Below, piece after piece: positions 46,043 through 55,064 of a stretch of 64,000 bases of DNA. Each line of letters opens with the position of its first letter. The first letter of the stretch is position 1. The stretch comes from Roseateles oligotrophus. GTDB taxonomy: Bacteria; Pseudomonadota; Gammaproteobacteria; Burkholderiales; Burkholderiaceae_C. The stretch spans positions 310,001 to 374,000 of the forward strand of contig NZ_JAJIRN010000005.1 in assembly GCF_025717515.1 (NCBI RefSeq). The letters are read 5' to 3'. The notes below the pieces were generated by a model. It was not told the DNA's origin. It saw only the letters and a program-made list of their open reading frames with translations, and searched no databases. The translations under genes were made by a program, and so were the position numbers.

Positions 46043-46765
46043 TCAAATTCCGGCGTTTTCGCCTTTGCGCGCGAGGCCAAATTTGTAGCCCACGCCCCAG
46101 ACCGTTTCAATCAAACGCGGCTGTTGCGGGTTCTCTTCGATCTTGGTTCGCAGGCGGTTGATGTGTGAGTTGACGGTGTGTTCATAGCCGTCAAAGCCGC
46201 TGCCCCAGACGCGGTTGAGCAGATCGGTGCGGCTGAAAACCTGGCCCGGATGACGCGCCAAGAAATACAGCAGATCAAACTCGCGCAGCGTCAGGGCAAT
46301 CGCCGCATCACCGCAGCGCAAGCCCCGACTGACCGGGTCCAGCCGATGCTGCTTGCCAAAATACAGCTCGGCCGTCGAGGCGGCGGGTTGGCGCATTTTT
46401 TCGACCCGGCGCAGCAGCGCACGCACCCGCGCCACCAGTTCCAGCACCGAAAACGGCTTGACCATATAGTCATCGGCGCCCAGTTCCAGCCCCAGCACCC
46501 GGTGCGCCTCGGCCGAGCGAGCGCTGACGATGATCAAAGGCACTTGCTGGTGTTTGGCGTGCAGAAAACGACAGACCTCCCAACCATCCGCGCCCGGCAA
46601 CATCAGGTCCAGCAAAACCAGGTCATAACGCTGGGCTTCAATGGCCTTCATGGCCAGCAAGCCATCTGCTTCGCGCTGAACCCGATAACCGGCCTCCGAC
46701 AACTGTTGTTGCACCAGATCGGCAATCGCGTCGTCGTCTTCAACCAGCAGAATTGTTTGCTTCAT
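46043..46765 (-). CDS. OmpR/PhoB-type response regulator
   Basis: The 240-residue protein has an N-terminal receiver with phosphoacceptor Asp in LLDLMLPGADG (near residue 53), the switch lysine in KPFSVLELVARV, and a C-terminal winged helix DNA-binding domain (about 145-235; EFDLLYFLARHPG, GYEHTVNSHINRLRTKIE, ETVWGVGYKF). The partner kinase is the gene 15 bp downstream. An extra residue from a TTG codon upstream was not used because ATG at 46765 is present. Targets are unknown; the divergent region carries a PEP-CTERM remnant. Confidence 0.95.
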   Translation of the reverse strand: MKQTILLVEDDDAIADLVQQQLSEAGYRVQREADGLLAMKAIEAQRYDLVLLDLMLPGADGWEVCRFLHAKHQQVPLIIVSARSAEAHRVLGLELGADDYMVKPFSVLELVARVRALLRRVEKMRQPAASTAELYFGKQHRLDPVSRGLRCGDAAIALTLREFDLLYFLARHPGQVFSRTDLLNRVWGSGFDGYEHTVNSHINRLRTKIEENPQQPRLIETVWGVGYKFGLARKGENAGI

Positions 46766-46939
46766 CAAAATATGTCGAGCTAGAGCGGGCTTTCCTTACA
46801 GACGAGATTGGAATATTTTTCGCCGAGCCAGTCCTCACGTCGCCGTGAAGTTTGCTTGATTTTTGCGAGAGGACTGCAAGCCGATGTTTGCTCAAGATCC
46901 GGGCCGCGAAAAGAACCAGACAACGCGGGATAAAACAAA
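46766..46939. other. Intergenic DNA upstream of the response regulator
   Basis: The 174 bp carry no gene I can support. Short AT-rich runs (around 46805-46815 and 46850-46860) may hold the regulator's promoter. Confidence 0.4.
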
Positions 46940-47199
46940 TTGAACGGCGTCGCGCACAAGGTGATAGGCAATCCCTACACCCGCTCCGTTGGCAAAGACC
47001 TGGTGCAGGGCTATGTAGCAGGGCCATCAGTACGAGAGGTTCAACTGGACTTCAATGCGGCCGGCGCTTTGGCTCCCATCGACATTGATGTGGCCGCCGC
47101 GGTGCCGGAGCCCGAGACCTACGCGATGATGCTGGCGGCTTCGGCGGACTTGGGCTTCGTCAACCGCCGCTGCGGTTGGCCTCGCTCAGACCGATTGCG
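46940..47199 (+). pseudogene. Remnant of a PEP-CTERM protein gene
   Basis: The frame encodes a 3' piece of a PEP-CTERM protein: a short beta-type stretch (NPYTRSVGKDLVQG) and then the tag start VPEPETYAMMLA. The membrane part that should follow is broken, reading ASADLGFVNRRCGW in place of a continuous hydrophobic helix, and the frame does not stop but runs into the rsxB gene on the other strand. A stop codon lies just upstream at 46931 and no signal peptide exists. The likely meaning is a decayed gene; a very short real protein is less likely. Confidence 0.55.
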
Positions 47200-47880
47200 T
47201 CAGCCCTGGCGTTTGGCGCGTGCGCGCGCCAGCGCCGCTTCGATGACGGCCCGTTTGGCGTCCAACGCCGTCGGTTCAGTGAGTTTGGACACCGCCGCCA
47301 GATCGACCAGCTTGGCCTCGGCCTTGGCGACCAAGCGGGCGCTGTTTTCTTGCTCGGCGCGGGTTTGATTCAACTGATGAAACCGATAGCGCTCGCGGGC
47401 GGCATCCGCTTGCGGCGCGCCCCAGGCCGCCCAGCCGCTGAGCTCGGGCTTGAGTGCCACGAGCGAAATGCAATCGACCGGGCAGGCCGGCACGCAGAGC
47501 TCGCAACCCGTGCATTGCTCGGCCACCACCACATGCATTTGTTTGGGTGCCCCGACGATGCAGTCGACCGGGCAAGCCTTGATGCACAGCGTGCAGCCTA
47601 TGCACCAGGCTTCATCAATCACCGCCAGCTTCAGCGGCCCTTCGGCACCATGCTCGGCGCTCAAGGGCAAGGCGCTGCGTCCGGTGATTGCGGCCAAACG
47701 CCTGATGCCCTCGGCGCCACCGGGCGGGCATTGGTTGATTTGCGCCTGCTCGGCCGCCACTGCCACGGCGTAAGCGTGGCAGTCGGGGTAGCCGCAGCGG
47801 GTGCACTGCGTCTGCGGCAGCGCAGCGTCGATGGCAGCGATGAACTGCTGCAGGGCCGCTGACTTTGCTTGAGTCGTCAA
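47200..47880 (-). CDS. rsxB: RnfB-like ferredoxin (electron transport complex subunit RsxB)
   Basis: The 226-residue protein has an N-terminal Fe-S motif ([12 protein letters not shown] with a later CPPGG) and two ferredoxin-type [4Fe-4S] motifs ([12 protein letters not shown] and [12 protein letters not shown]), as in the RnfB/RsxB family; the N-terminal membrane helix of RnfB is missing. Other rnf genes are absent from the window. The start is TTG at 47880, overlapping the stop of phaZ by 4 bp (TTGA), so it is translated with it. A C-terminal Ala/Lys/Arg-rich extension of about 70 residues follows the ferredoxin domain. A free-standing RsxB-like electron carrier is common in Burkholderiales. 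Confidence 0.88.
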   Translation of the reverse strand: MTTQAKSAALQQFIAAIDAALPQTQCTRCGYPDCHAYAVAVAAEQAQINQCPPGGAEGIRRLAAITGRSALPLSAEHGAEGPLKLAVIDEAWCIGCTLCIKACPVDCIVGAPKQMHVVVAEQCTGCELCVPACPVDCISLVALKPELSGWAAWGAPQADAARERYRFHQLNQTRAEQENSARLVAKAEAKLVDLAAVSKLTEPTALDAKRAVIEAALARARAKRQG

Positions 47881-49181
47881 GTGCGGCTGCGGGCTTTACG
47901 TGCGGCCGGGGGCGTACCCTCCACCGCTTCCAAGGCATTTGGACGGTCGTATTTGCCGATAAAAGCCTTCACTTCCGGATAAACATTCTCGCGCCAGCGA
48001 CGACCCGAGAAGATGCCGTAATGGCCCGCGCCGACGGCGTCGTAATGGTATTGATGCTCGCTTGCAATGCCCGAGCAGAGCTCATGCGCCGCGCGGGTCT
48101 GGCCGGCGCCGGAGATGTCGTCACGCTCTCCTTCCACAGTCAGCAAGGCGGTGCCGTGAATGTCTTGCGGGCGTACCAGATGTCCCTTGACGTTCCAAGT
48201 GCCATTGACCAGGGCAAAGTCTTGGAACACGGTCTTGATGGTGTCGAGGTAATACTCGGCCGGCATGTCCAGCACGGCGTTGTACTCGTCATAGAACTGG
48301 CGGTGCGAGTCGGCGCTGTCGTCGTCGCCGCGCACCAAGTCGAGGAAGTAATCGTAGTGCGAGCTCATATGCACATTGGGATTCATCGCGACAAAGCCGG
48401 TGTGCTGCAAGAAGCCCGGATAGACCGCCCGGCCGGAACCTGGGAAATTGGTCGGCACGCGGTAAATCACATTGTTTTCGAACCAGCTGTAAGGCTTGTT
48501 CATGGCCAGGTTATTGACCGCCGTCGGGCTCTTGCGGGCGTCGATGGGGCCGCCCATCATGGTCATGCTGCGCGGTGTTGGCTCGCCGGCGGACGCCATC
48601 AAAGAAATCGCAGCCAGCACCGGCACGGTCGGTTGGCAGACCGAAATCACATGGCAGTCGGGGCCGACCAAGCGGATGAACTCCTGCACATACTCGATGT
48701 AGTCGTCCAGATGAAAGGCGCCAACTTCCTTGGCCACCATGCGGGCATCGGTCCAGTCGGTGATGAAGACCTTGTGGTCCTTCAGCAATTGGCGCACGGT
48801 GTCACGCAACAAAGTGCTGTGGTGGCCGGACAGGGGAGCGACCACCAGCACGGTGGGCTGGTCTTTCATCTTGGACAAGACCGCCAGATCGTCGGTATAG
48901 CGCTTGAAGCGCATCAGACGGCAGAAAGGCTTGGTCAGCGGCACCAACTCCTGCACCGCCACTTCAACCCCGTCGACTTCCACGCCGCGAATGCCGAACT
49001 CGGGCTTCTCATATTCCTTGGCCAGGCGATGCATCAAGTCCAGCCCGGCCGACACGCGCTGCGACATCGGCGAATGCGAGAACGGCGACAGTGGGTGGGT
49101 GTAGAGCTTGGCAGATGCGCTGGAGAACTCTGCAAACGGACTCATCAACGCGCGTTGAGTTTCGAAAAGCTGATACAGCAT
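47877..49181 (-). CDS. phaZ: Intracellular polyhydroxyalkanoate depolymerase
   Basis: The 434-residue protein resembles PhaZa1-type intracellular PHB depolymerases of Cupriavidus. It has a PHB_depo C-terminal region ([13 protein letters not shown], then [14 protein letters not shown]) and a catalytic cysteine in VCQPTVPV (near residue 182) in place of the serine lipase box. It breaks down storage polymer granules to 3-hydroxybutyrate oligomers in the cytoplasm. The next gene, rsxB, overlaps its end. The 348-bp region upstream, shared with uvrB, is partly AT-rich. Confidence 0.94.
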   Translation of the reverse strand: MLYQLFETQRALMSPFAEFSSASAKLYTHPLSPFSHSPMSQRVSAGLDLMHRLAKEYEKPEFGIRGVEVDGVEVAVQELVPLTKPFCRLMRFKRYTDDLAVLSKMKDQPTVLVVAPLSGHHSTLLRDTVRQLLKDHKVFITDWTDARMVAKEVGAFHLDDYIEYVQEFIRLVGPDCHVISVCQPTVPVLAAISLMASAGEPTPRSMTMMGGPIDARKSPTAVNNLAMNKPYSWFENNVIYRVPTNFPGSGRAVYPGFLQHTGFVAMNPNVHMSSHYDYFLDLVRGDDDSADSHRQFYDEYNAVLDMPAEYYLDTIKTVFQDFALVNGTWNVKGHLVRPQDIHGTALLTVEGERDDISGAGQTRAAHELCSGIASEHQYHYDAVGAGHYGIFSGRRWRENVYPEVKAFIGKYDRPNALEAVEGTPPAARKARSRT

Positions 49182-49529
49182 GGTGTGCCCTTGGGTTCAA
49201 GTGAGGCGCTGGCTGATGGCCGACGCAAGCGGTGCAGGCTCAATACTGCTAGATTTTGTGCGTTGCAGCATTTTACGACTAATTCGATTTATTCGTTCGA
49301 AAGTAAAAGGGCGTCAAAAGGTGAGCTGTGCCTATGCTGCAGCGCAATTATGGCGAAGGTCAGGGTCCGACTTCGCTCAAATAACCCTGTAAAGATGCGG
49401 TTGCTGACAGCACGGTGGCAGTAGCAAGAGCCAAGCCTGTCGACGCCTTGGCCGCGTCTGCGCTAATCTGTCGGGTTGCGCAGATCGCTTTTTCAAGGCG
49501 GATTGGCGCCAAATTCCAGGGAATACCCG
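49182..49529. other. Divergent intergenic region between phaZ and uvrB
   Basis: The 348-bp stretch holds an AT-rich block at about 49245-49315 that is suited to the phaZ promoter; a weak minus-strand -35/-10 pair (cgtcaa at 49312, atttat at 49287, 19-bp spacer) is possible. I looked for a LexA box before uvrB and found none that is convincing. No gene is seen. Confidence 0.4.
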
Positions 49530-51632
49530 ATGCAAGATTCAGATCGCCTCATAGACAAAAAAGACGCTCAAGTGGATGCGCCGGACGACGCGCCCAAAGG
49601 GGAGTTCGTGTCTTTCGAGGGCTCGCCTTTTCAGTTGTTCCAGCCTTTTCCGCCTGCGGGCGACCAACCGGCGGCCATCGACAAGCTGGTCGAGGGCATC
49701 AATGACGGCCTGAGTTTTCAGACCTTGCTGGGTGTGACCGGCTCGGGCAAGACCTTCACGATGGCCAATGTGATTGCTCGGCTGGGCCGCCCGGCCATCA
49801 TCTTTGCGCCCAACAAGACCTTGGCGGCGCAGTTGTATGGCGAGTTCCGCGATTTCTTCCCGAACAATGCGGTCGAGTATTTCGTCAGCTATTACGACTA
49901 CTACCAGCCCGAGGCCTATGTGCCGCAGCGCGACCTGTTCATCGAGAAGGACAGCGCGATCAATGAGCATATCGAGCAGCTGCGCCTGTCCGCCACCAAG
50001 AGCTTGATGGAGCGGCGCGATGTGGTGATCGTCGCCTCGGTGTCGGCAATTTACGGTATCGGCAACCCGGTCGACTATCACCAGATGGTGATGACGCTGC
50101 GCAGCGGCGACAAGATGGGTCAGCGCGATGTGATCGCGCAGCTGATCCGTATGCAGTACACCCGCAACGAAGTTGAATTCAGCCGCGGCGCCTTCCGGGT
50201 ACGCGGCGACACCATCGATGTGTTCCCGGCCGAGCATTCGGAGCTGGCGCTGCGCATCGAGCTGTTCGACGATGAGGTCGAAACCTTGCAGCTCTTTGAT
50301 CCGCTGACCGGCAAGATCCGCCAGAGAATCCCGCGCTTCACCGTCTACCCGAGCAGTCATTACGTGACGCCGCGCGAGCGCGTGTTGGCCGCGATGGACG
50401 GCATCAAGGAAGAGCTGCGCGAGCGCTTGGGGCAGTTCATCAAGGACGGCAAATTGGTCGAGGCGCAACGCCTGGAGCAGCGCACCCGCTTCGATCTGGA
50501 AATGCTCAACGAGGTTGGGCACTGCAAGGGCATCGAGAACTACACCCGCCATATCTCGGGCGCCGAGCCCGGCGAAGCGCCGCCGACCTTGGTCGACTAT
50601 CTGGCCAAAGACGCGCTGATGTTTCTGGACGAAAGCCATGTGCTGATCGGCCAGTTCGGTGGTATGTATAACGGCGACCGGGCGCGCAAATCGACCTTGG
50701 TCGAATATGGCTTTCGCCTGCCCTCGGCGCTGGACAACCGGCCGCTCAAGTTCGCCGAGTTCGAGCGCAAGATGCGCCAGGCGGTGTTCGTGTCGGCGAC
50801 GCCGGCCGCCTACGAGCAGGAGAATTCGGGGCAGGTGGTGGAGCAGGTGGTGCGCCCGACCGGCCTGGTTGACCCCTTGGTCGAGGTGCGTCCGGCGACC
50901 CATCAGGTCGACGATGTGCTGCAGGAAATCCGCGAGCGGGTCGAGCTGAGCGAACGGGTCTTGATCACCACGCTGACCAAGCGCATGGCCGAGCAGCTGA
51001 CCGATTACTTGAGCGACAACGGCTGCAAGGTGCGCTATTTGCACTCGGACGTTGATACGGTCGAGCGGGTGGAAATTCTGCGGGATTTGCGCCTGGGCGT
51101 GTTTGATGTGCTGGTCGGCATCAACTTGCTGCGGGAAGGCCTGGACATCCCCGAGGTGTCATTGGTGGCGATCCTGGATGCCGACAAGGAAGGCTTTTTG
51201 CGTTCCGAGCGCAGCTTGATCCAGACCATTGGCCGGGCGGCGCGCAATCTCCGCGGCAAGGCGATTCTGTACGCCGACCGCATCACCGAGTCGATGAAGA
51301 AGGCAATCGGCGAAACCGAACGCCGGCGCACCAAGCAGTTGGCCTTCAACGAGGCTAACGGCATCATTCCGCGCAGCATCAACAAGCGCATCAAGGACAT
51401 GATTGACGGCGTCTACTCCGAGAAGAGCGGGCGCGACGATCAGAAGTTGCTGCAGGTGGCCGCCGTTGAACAAATGAGCGAGAAGGATCTCAGCAAACGC
51501 ATGGGGCTGCTTGAGAAGCAGATGCTTGAGCATGCGCGCAATCTCGAGTTCGAGAAGGCAGCACGCGTGCGTGATCAGTTAGCGCAGCTGCGCGAGCAGG
51601 CCTTTGGCGCGGTCGTGCATGACCATTTATAG
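49530..51632 (+). CDS. uvrB: Excinuclease ABC subunit UvrB
   Basis: The 700-residue protein verifies DNA damage in nucleotide excision repair with UvrA and UvrC. It shows Walker A ([10 protein letters not shown]), the beta-hairpin residues [12 protein letters not shown], the DEAD-like motif FLDESH, helicase motif VI (QTIGRAARN) and a C-terminal UVR domain ([23 protein letters not shown] region) that binds UvrC. The N-terminus from 49530 ([11 protein letters not shown]) with AGGGA ahead is preferred to an upstream start at 49476. It is about 25 residues longer at the N-terminus than E. coli UvrB. Confidence 0.97.
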   Translation: MQDSDRLIDKKDAQVDAPDDAPKGEFVSFEGSPFQLFQPFPPAGDQPAAIDKLVEGINDGLSFQTLLGVTGSGKTFTMANVIARLGRPAIIFAPNKTLAAQLYGEFRDFFPNNAVEYFVSYYDYYQPEAYVPQRDLFIEKDSAINEHIEQLRLSATKSLMERRDVVIVASVSAIYGIGNPVDYHQMVMTLRSGDKMGQRDVIAQLIRMQYTRNEVEFSRGAFRVRGDTIDVFPAEHSELALRIELFDDEVETLQLFDPLTGKIRQRIPRFTVYPSSHYVTPRERVLAAMDGIKEELRERLGQFIKDGKLVEAQRLEQRTRFDLEMLNEVGHCKGIENYTRHISGAEPGEAPPTLVDYLAKDALMFLDESHVLIGQFGGMYNGDRARKSTLVEYGFRLPSALDNRPLKFAEFERKMRQAVFVSATPAAYEQENSGQVVEQVVRPTGLVDPLVEVRPATHQVDDVLQEIRERVELSERVLITTLTKRMAEQLTDYLSDNGCKVRYLHSDVDTVERVEILRDLRLGVFDVLVGINLLREGLDIPEVSLVAILDADKEGFLRSERSLIQTIGRAARNLRGKAILYADRITESMKKAIGETERRRTKQLAFNEANGIIPRSINKRIKDMIDGVYSEKSGRDDQKLLQVAAVEQMSEKDLSKRMGLLEKQMLEHARNLEFEKAARVRDQLAQLREQAFGAVVHDHL

Positions 51633-51676
51633 CCCCTCAGGCGCTCGATTTTTTGCCCTCGCCAGCAAGCTTGGTA

Positions 51677-51701
51677 ATAATTGAGTAAAATAGTCGGAAT
51701 T
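51677..51701 (+). promoter_or_regulatory. Type 1 IscR-binding site upstream of iscR
   Basis: The 25 bases match the type 1 IscR consensus (ATASYYGACTRWWWYAGTCRRSTAT) at about 20 positions. The left half contains ATAATTGAGT, the right half TAGTCGGAAT. It lies 95 bp before iscR, where autorepression by [2Fe-2S]-IscR is expected. Confidence 0.75.
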
Positions 51702-51795
51702 GATCCAGGGTAAACCCGTTTACGCGGAATCACCTTGGATGGGGCGCTGTGATGGCGCCGCCGATTCATGCTCATGTGGGCCCAAAGGAGAGTTT

Positions 51796-52329
51796 ATGCG
51801 TCTCACCACCAAAGGTCGTTTTGCCGTCACCGCGATGATTGATTTGGCCTTGCGTGAAAACGGTGGGCCGGTTGCGCTGGCCGCGATCAGCCAGCGTCAG
51901 CAGATTTCGCTCTCGTACCTGGAGCAGCTGTTTGGCAAGCTGCGTCGGCATGAGCTGGTTGAAAGCACGCGCGGCCCGGGCGGCGGCTACTCGCTGGGCC
52001 GTAAGTCCAGCGAAATCACCGTCGCCGACATCATCGTTGCGGTGGACGAACCTATCGACGCGACCGGCTGCGGTGGGCATGAGAACTGCATGGGCGAAAA
52101 TACCGGCCGCTGCATCACGCATGAGCTGTGGACCAGCCTGAACGCCAAGATGATCGAGTATCTGGACTCGGTCTCGCTGCGCAAGCTGGTCGAGGATCAA
52201 TTGGCCAAGGGCGTGACGATCGAAGAGTCGCCGCTGAAGCGAGCGATTTCGTCGCAGCCGGTGCTCAAGCCCATCCGCATCACGGCACCCAATTCGGTCT
52301 TTGCCCTGGGCAATACCTTCAACAAATAA
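51796..52329 (+). CDS. iscR: Fe-S cluster regulator IscR
   Basis: The 177-residue Rrf2-family repressor begins [18 protein letters not shown] and carries a winged helix (about 25-70) and the three cluster-binding cysteines in [15 protein letters not shown] with the histidine four residues on (ITH). It senses [2Fe-2S] status and represses the isc operon. The start has a strong ribosome site (AAAGGAGA). It is the first gene of iscRSUA-hscBA-fdx and has a type 1 site in its promoter. A 27-bp gap separates it from iscS. Confidence 0.97.
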   Translation: MRLTTKGRFAVTAMIDLALRENGGPVALAAISQRQQISLSYLEQLFGKLRRHELVESTRGPGGGYSLGRKSSEITVADIIVAVDEPIDATGCGGHENCMGENTGRCITHELWTSLNAKMIEYLDSVSLRKLVEDQLAKGVTIEESPLKRAISSQPVLKPIRITAPNSVFALGNTFNK

Positions 52330-52355
52330 GCCTCATTGAACAAGCAATATTGAAC

Positions 52356-53576
52356 ATGGACATGACCCCACATTTCCCCATTTATCTGGACTACGGTGCC
52401 ACGACGCCGGTTGACCCGCGCGTTGTCAGCGCCATGGTGCCTTGGCTGAGTGAGCATTTCGGCAACCCCGCCTCGCGCAGCCATGCCTGGGGCTGGGAGG
52501 CCGAAGCGATTGTCGAGAAGTCGCGTGAAGAGGTGGCGGCGCTGATTGGCGCCGACCCTCGCGAAATCGTCTGGACCTCGGGGGCCACCGAGTCGATCAA
52601 TTTGGCGATCAAGGGTGCGGCGCAGTTCTACAAGACTCGCGGCAAGCACATCATCACCCTGAAGACCGAGCACAAGGCGGTCCTGGACACCTGCCGCGAA
52701 CTGGAGCGCCAGGGTTTCGAGGTGACCTACCTCGATGTTGAAGCGAATGGCTTGCTCGACCTGGGTCGATTCAAGGCGGCGATTCGCCCCGACACCATCC
52801 TTGCTTCGGTGCTGTTTGTCAGCAATGAAATCGGCGTGATTCAAGACATCCCGGCGATCGGCGCACTCTGCCGCGAGCACGGCATCATCTTTCACGTCGA
52901 TGCCGCTCAGGCAACCGGTAAGGTCGCGATCAATCTGGCCGAGTTGCCGGTCGACTTGATGAGCCTGGCCTCGCACAAGACCTATGGTCCCAAGGGCATT
53001 GGTGCCTTGTATGTGCGCCGCAAGCCGCGCATTCGCTTGGAAGCGCAGATGCACGGCGGCGGGCAAGAACGCGGTATGCGTTCGGGCACGCTGGCCACGC
53101 ATCAGATCGTCGGCATGGCCACCGCCTTCCGGCTGGCGGGCGAAGAGATGGCGGTCGAGGGCGAGCGCATCCGCATGCTGCACAAGCGCTTGCTGGACGG
53201 TTTGAGCGATATCGAACAGGTCTTCGTCAATGGCGATCTGGAGCGCCGCGTACCGCATAACCTGAACATCTCCTTCAATTATGTGGAGGGCGAATCGCTG
53301 ATCATGGGCGTCAAGGGCTTGGCGGTGTCGTCCGGTTCGGCCTGCACCTCGGCCAGCCTGGAGCCCAGCTATGTCTTGCGCGCCTTGGGCCGCAGCGATG
53401 AGTTGGCGCATTCCTCGCTGCGCATGACGATTGGCCGCTTCACTACCGTCGAAGAGATTGATTATGCGATCTCGACGCTGCGGGACCGGGTCGCCAAGTT
53501 GCGTGAGTTGTCGCCGCTGTGGGATATGTACAAAGACGGCATCGACATCAGCACGATTCAGTGGGCGGCACATTGA
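52356..53576 (+). CDS. iscS: Cysteine desulfurase IscS
   Basis: The 406-residue PLP enzyme removes sulfur from cysteine for cluster assembly and tRNA thiolation. It starts [12 protein letters not shown], binds PLP through the lysine in [12 protein letters not shown] (near residue 207) and carries the catalytic cysteine in [14 protein letters not shown] (near residue 330). The start MDMTPHFP is preferred among upstream in-frame codons, which overlap iscR. It delivers sulfur to IscU, encoded next. The GC-rich 118-bp gap after it holds a hairpin element. Confidence 0.97.
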   Translation: MDMTPHFPIYLDYGATTPVDPRVVSAMVPWLSEHFGNPASRSHAWGWEAEAIVEKSREEVAALIGADPREIVWTSGATESINLAIKGAAQFYKTRGKHIITLKTEHKAVLDTCRELERQGFEVTYLDVEANGLLDLGRFKAAIRPDTILASVLFVSNEIGVIQDIPAIGALCREHGIIFHVDAAQATGKVAINLAELPVDLMSLASHKTYGPKGIGALYVRRKPRIRLEAQMHGGGQERGMRSGTLATHQIVGMATAFRLAGEEMAVEGERIRMLHKRLLDGLSDIEQVFVNGDLERRVPHNLNISFNYVEGESLIMGVKGLAVSSGSACTSASLEPSYVLRALGRSDELAHSSLRMTIGRFTTVEEIDYAISTLRDRVAKLRELSPLWDMYKDGIDISTIQWAAH

Positions 53577-53666
53577 CCCCCCGGCTGCGGGGTACCGCAG
53601 CCACCCCCCGAGGGGGTGCGGGACCGCTTGGGGCGGCCCGGCGCTGGCTCCGCTTGGGGCTGGTTT
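53577..53666. repeat. GC-rich double-hairpin intergenic element between iscS and iscU
   Basis: Two perfect inverted repeats lie next to each other: GGCTGCGG/CCGCAGCC (53583-53602, loop GGTA) and CACCCCC/GGGGGTG (53602-53618, loop of three). A short repeated CCGCTTGGGG follows twice. The stretch stands out from the flanking coding DNA. It resembles GC-rich intergenic repeats that I recall from Burkholderiales genomes, but this needs a search. Confidence 0.6.
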
Positions 53667-53694
53667 AACGAATATTTGAAATCAGGAGAACACC

Positions 53695-54108
53695 ATGGCT
53701 TACAGCGATAAGGTCGTTGATCACTACGAAAACCCCCGCAATGTCGGCGCCTTTGAAAAGGGCGATGACTCCGTCGGCACCGGCATGGTCGGAGCACCCG
53801 CCTGCGGCGACGTGATGAAGCTGCAGATCAAGGTCAACCCGGCCACCGGTTTGATCGAGGACGCCAAATTCAAGACCTATGGCTGCGGCTCCGCGATTGC
53901 ATCGAGCTCGCTGGTGACCGAATGGGTCAAGGGCAAGTCACTCGACCAGGCTTTGGACATCAAAAACACCCAGATCGCCGAAGAACTGGCGCTGCCGCCG
54001 GTGAAAATTCATTGCTCCATCCTGGCCGAAGACGCCATCAAGGCGGCGGTCGATGACTACCGCGCCAAGCATGCTTCGTCAGCGCCTGCCGCTCAAGCAG
54101 CGCAGTAA
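53695..54108 (+). CDS. iscU: Fe-S cluster scaffold IscU
   Basis: The 137-residue scaffold has the cluster-binding cysteines in GAPACGDVMKL (near residue 37), GCGSAIASSS (near 63) and KIHCSILAEDA (near 106), and the HscA-recognition motif LPPVK just before the last. It builds [2Fe-2S] and passes it to IscA and apo-proteins with HscAB. A ~10-residue alanine-rich tail (SSAPAAQAAQ) extends the usual ~128-residue length. A GGAGAA site lies 6 bases before the start. Confidence 0.97.
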   Translation: MAYSDKVVDHYENPRNVGAFEKGDDSVGTGMVGAPACGDVMKLQIKVNPATGLIEDAKFKTYGCGSAIASSSLVTEWVKGKSLDQALDIKNTQIAEELALPPVKIHCSILAEDAIKAAVDDYRAKHASSAPAAQAAQ

Positions 54109-54123
54109 TCGAGGGTTGCCCGC

Positions 54124-54447
54124 ATGTCCGTGACGATGACCGAAGCAGCCGCGCGCCATGTGACGCGCTACATCACCAAGCGTGGCCGGGGCGTTGGCGT
54201 GCGTCTGGGCGTCAAGACGACCGGTTGCTCGGGCTTGGCCTACAAACTGGAATATGCCGATGAAGTGGCGCCCGAGGACATCGTCTTCGAGGGCCATGGC
54301 ATCAAGATCCTGATTGACCCCAAAAGCCTGCCTTATCTGGAAGGCACCGAGCTGGACTTTGTACGCGAAGGCCTGAACGAGGGCTTCAAGTTCCGCAATC
54401 CACGCGAGAAAGACCGCTGCGGTTGTGGCGAGTCTTTCCGCGTGTAA
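54124..54447 (+). CDS. iscA: Iron-sulfur cluster assembly protein IscA
   Basis: The 107-residue A-type carrier has three conserved cysteines: one in TTGCSGLAY (near residue 36) and two in the C-terminal CGCGESF. It carries iron or clusters to [4Fe-4S] targets. It follows iscU by 15 bp. A strong hairpin with T-run lies just downstream. Confidence 0.96.
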   Translation: MSVTMTEAAARHVTRYITKRGRGVGVRLGVKTTGCSGLAYKLEYADEVAPEDIVFEGHGIKILIDPKSLPYLEGTELDFVREGLNEGFKFRNPREKDRCGCGESFRV

Positions 54448-54468
54448 AGTCCTGCACCGTTGATGTCG

Positions 54469-54496
54469 GGCGCGGCTGCTTGCCGCGCCTTTTTTT
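54469..54496 (+). terminator. Intrinsic terminator between iscA and hscB
   Basis: Perfect 8-base arms GGCGCGGC and GCCGCGCC (54469-54476, 54482-54489) with a 5-base loop are followed by seven T (54490-54496). It lies inside an otherwise continuous operon and can act as a partial terminator, reducing hscBA-fdx transcription. Confidence 0.85.
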
Positions 54497-54543
54497 CTTG
54501 ACGCCGAAGACGCAAGAACCTTTGACCGCCAGTACCGTAGCCG

Positions 54544-55062
54544 ATGAAACTTGACGACGACGATTTCAGCCTGTTTGGCTTGCCGCAGCGGCAGGCCCAA
54601 ACGCGTGCCGAGATTGATGCCCGCTGGAAAGACTTGCAGGCACAGGTCCATCCGGACAAATTTGCGACCCAGGGCGCGGCCGCTCAGCGCATTGCGATGC
54701 AATGGGCGGTGCGCGTCAATGAAGCGCACCAGCGCCTGCGTGATCCGCTCAAGCGTGCGGCCTATCTGTGCGAGTTGCGCGGCGCGCCCCTGCGCTTGAA
54801 CGAGAACACCCGCATGCCGACGGCATTTTTGATGGAACAAATGGCATGGCGTGAGGCTTTGGATGAAGCCGGCGGCGCCGCCGAGGTGCAGCAGCTGGAT
54901 GACGAGTTGGCGCAGCGCGAAAACGAATTGCTGGCCGAGGTGCAGCTTTTATTGGATGAGCAGGGCCGCACCGAAGCGGCCGCCGAGCAGGTCAGGGCGC
55001 TGATGTTCATCGCCAAGTTCCGCTCCGATATCGACCGGCGCTTGGACGCCCTAGGACAATAA
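54544..55062 (+). CDS. hscB: Fe-S co-chaperone HscB
   Basis: The 172-residue J-type co-chaperone has an N-terminal J-domain with HPD (near residue 38; [11 protein letters not shown]) and a C-terminal three-helix IscU-binding domain (about 85-170; AVEALDE-type residues). It brings IscU to HscA and stimulates its ATPase. It lies 96 bp downstream of iscA, beyond a terminator-like hairpin, and 2 bp before hscA. Confidence 0.95.
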   Translation: MKLDDDDFSLFGLPQRQAQTRAEIDARWKDLQAQVHPDKFATQGAAAQRIAMQWAVRVNEAHQRLRDPLKRAAYLCELRGAPLRLNENTRMPTAFLMEQMAWREALDEAGGAAEVQQLDDELAQRENELLAEVQLLLDEQGRTEAAAEQVRALMFIAKFRSDIDRRLDALGQ

Positions 55063-55064
55063 CA

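Noticed and set aside
47865-49424. A 519-codon open frame opposite phaZ
   Set aside because: It mirrors phaZ codon structure on the opposite strand in high-GC DNA and its translation has no recognisable protein motifs; phaZ and rsxB fit family sequences.
49182-49529. A possible LexA box ahead of uvrB
   Set aside because: CTG and CAG half-sites are present, but not with the CTGT-N8-ACAG spacing.
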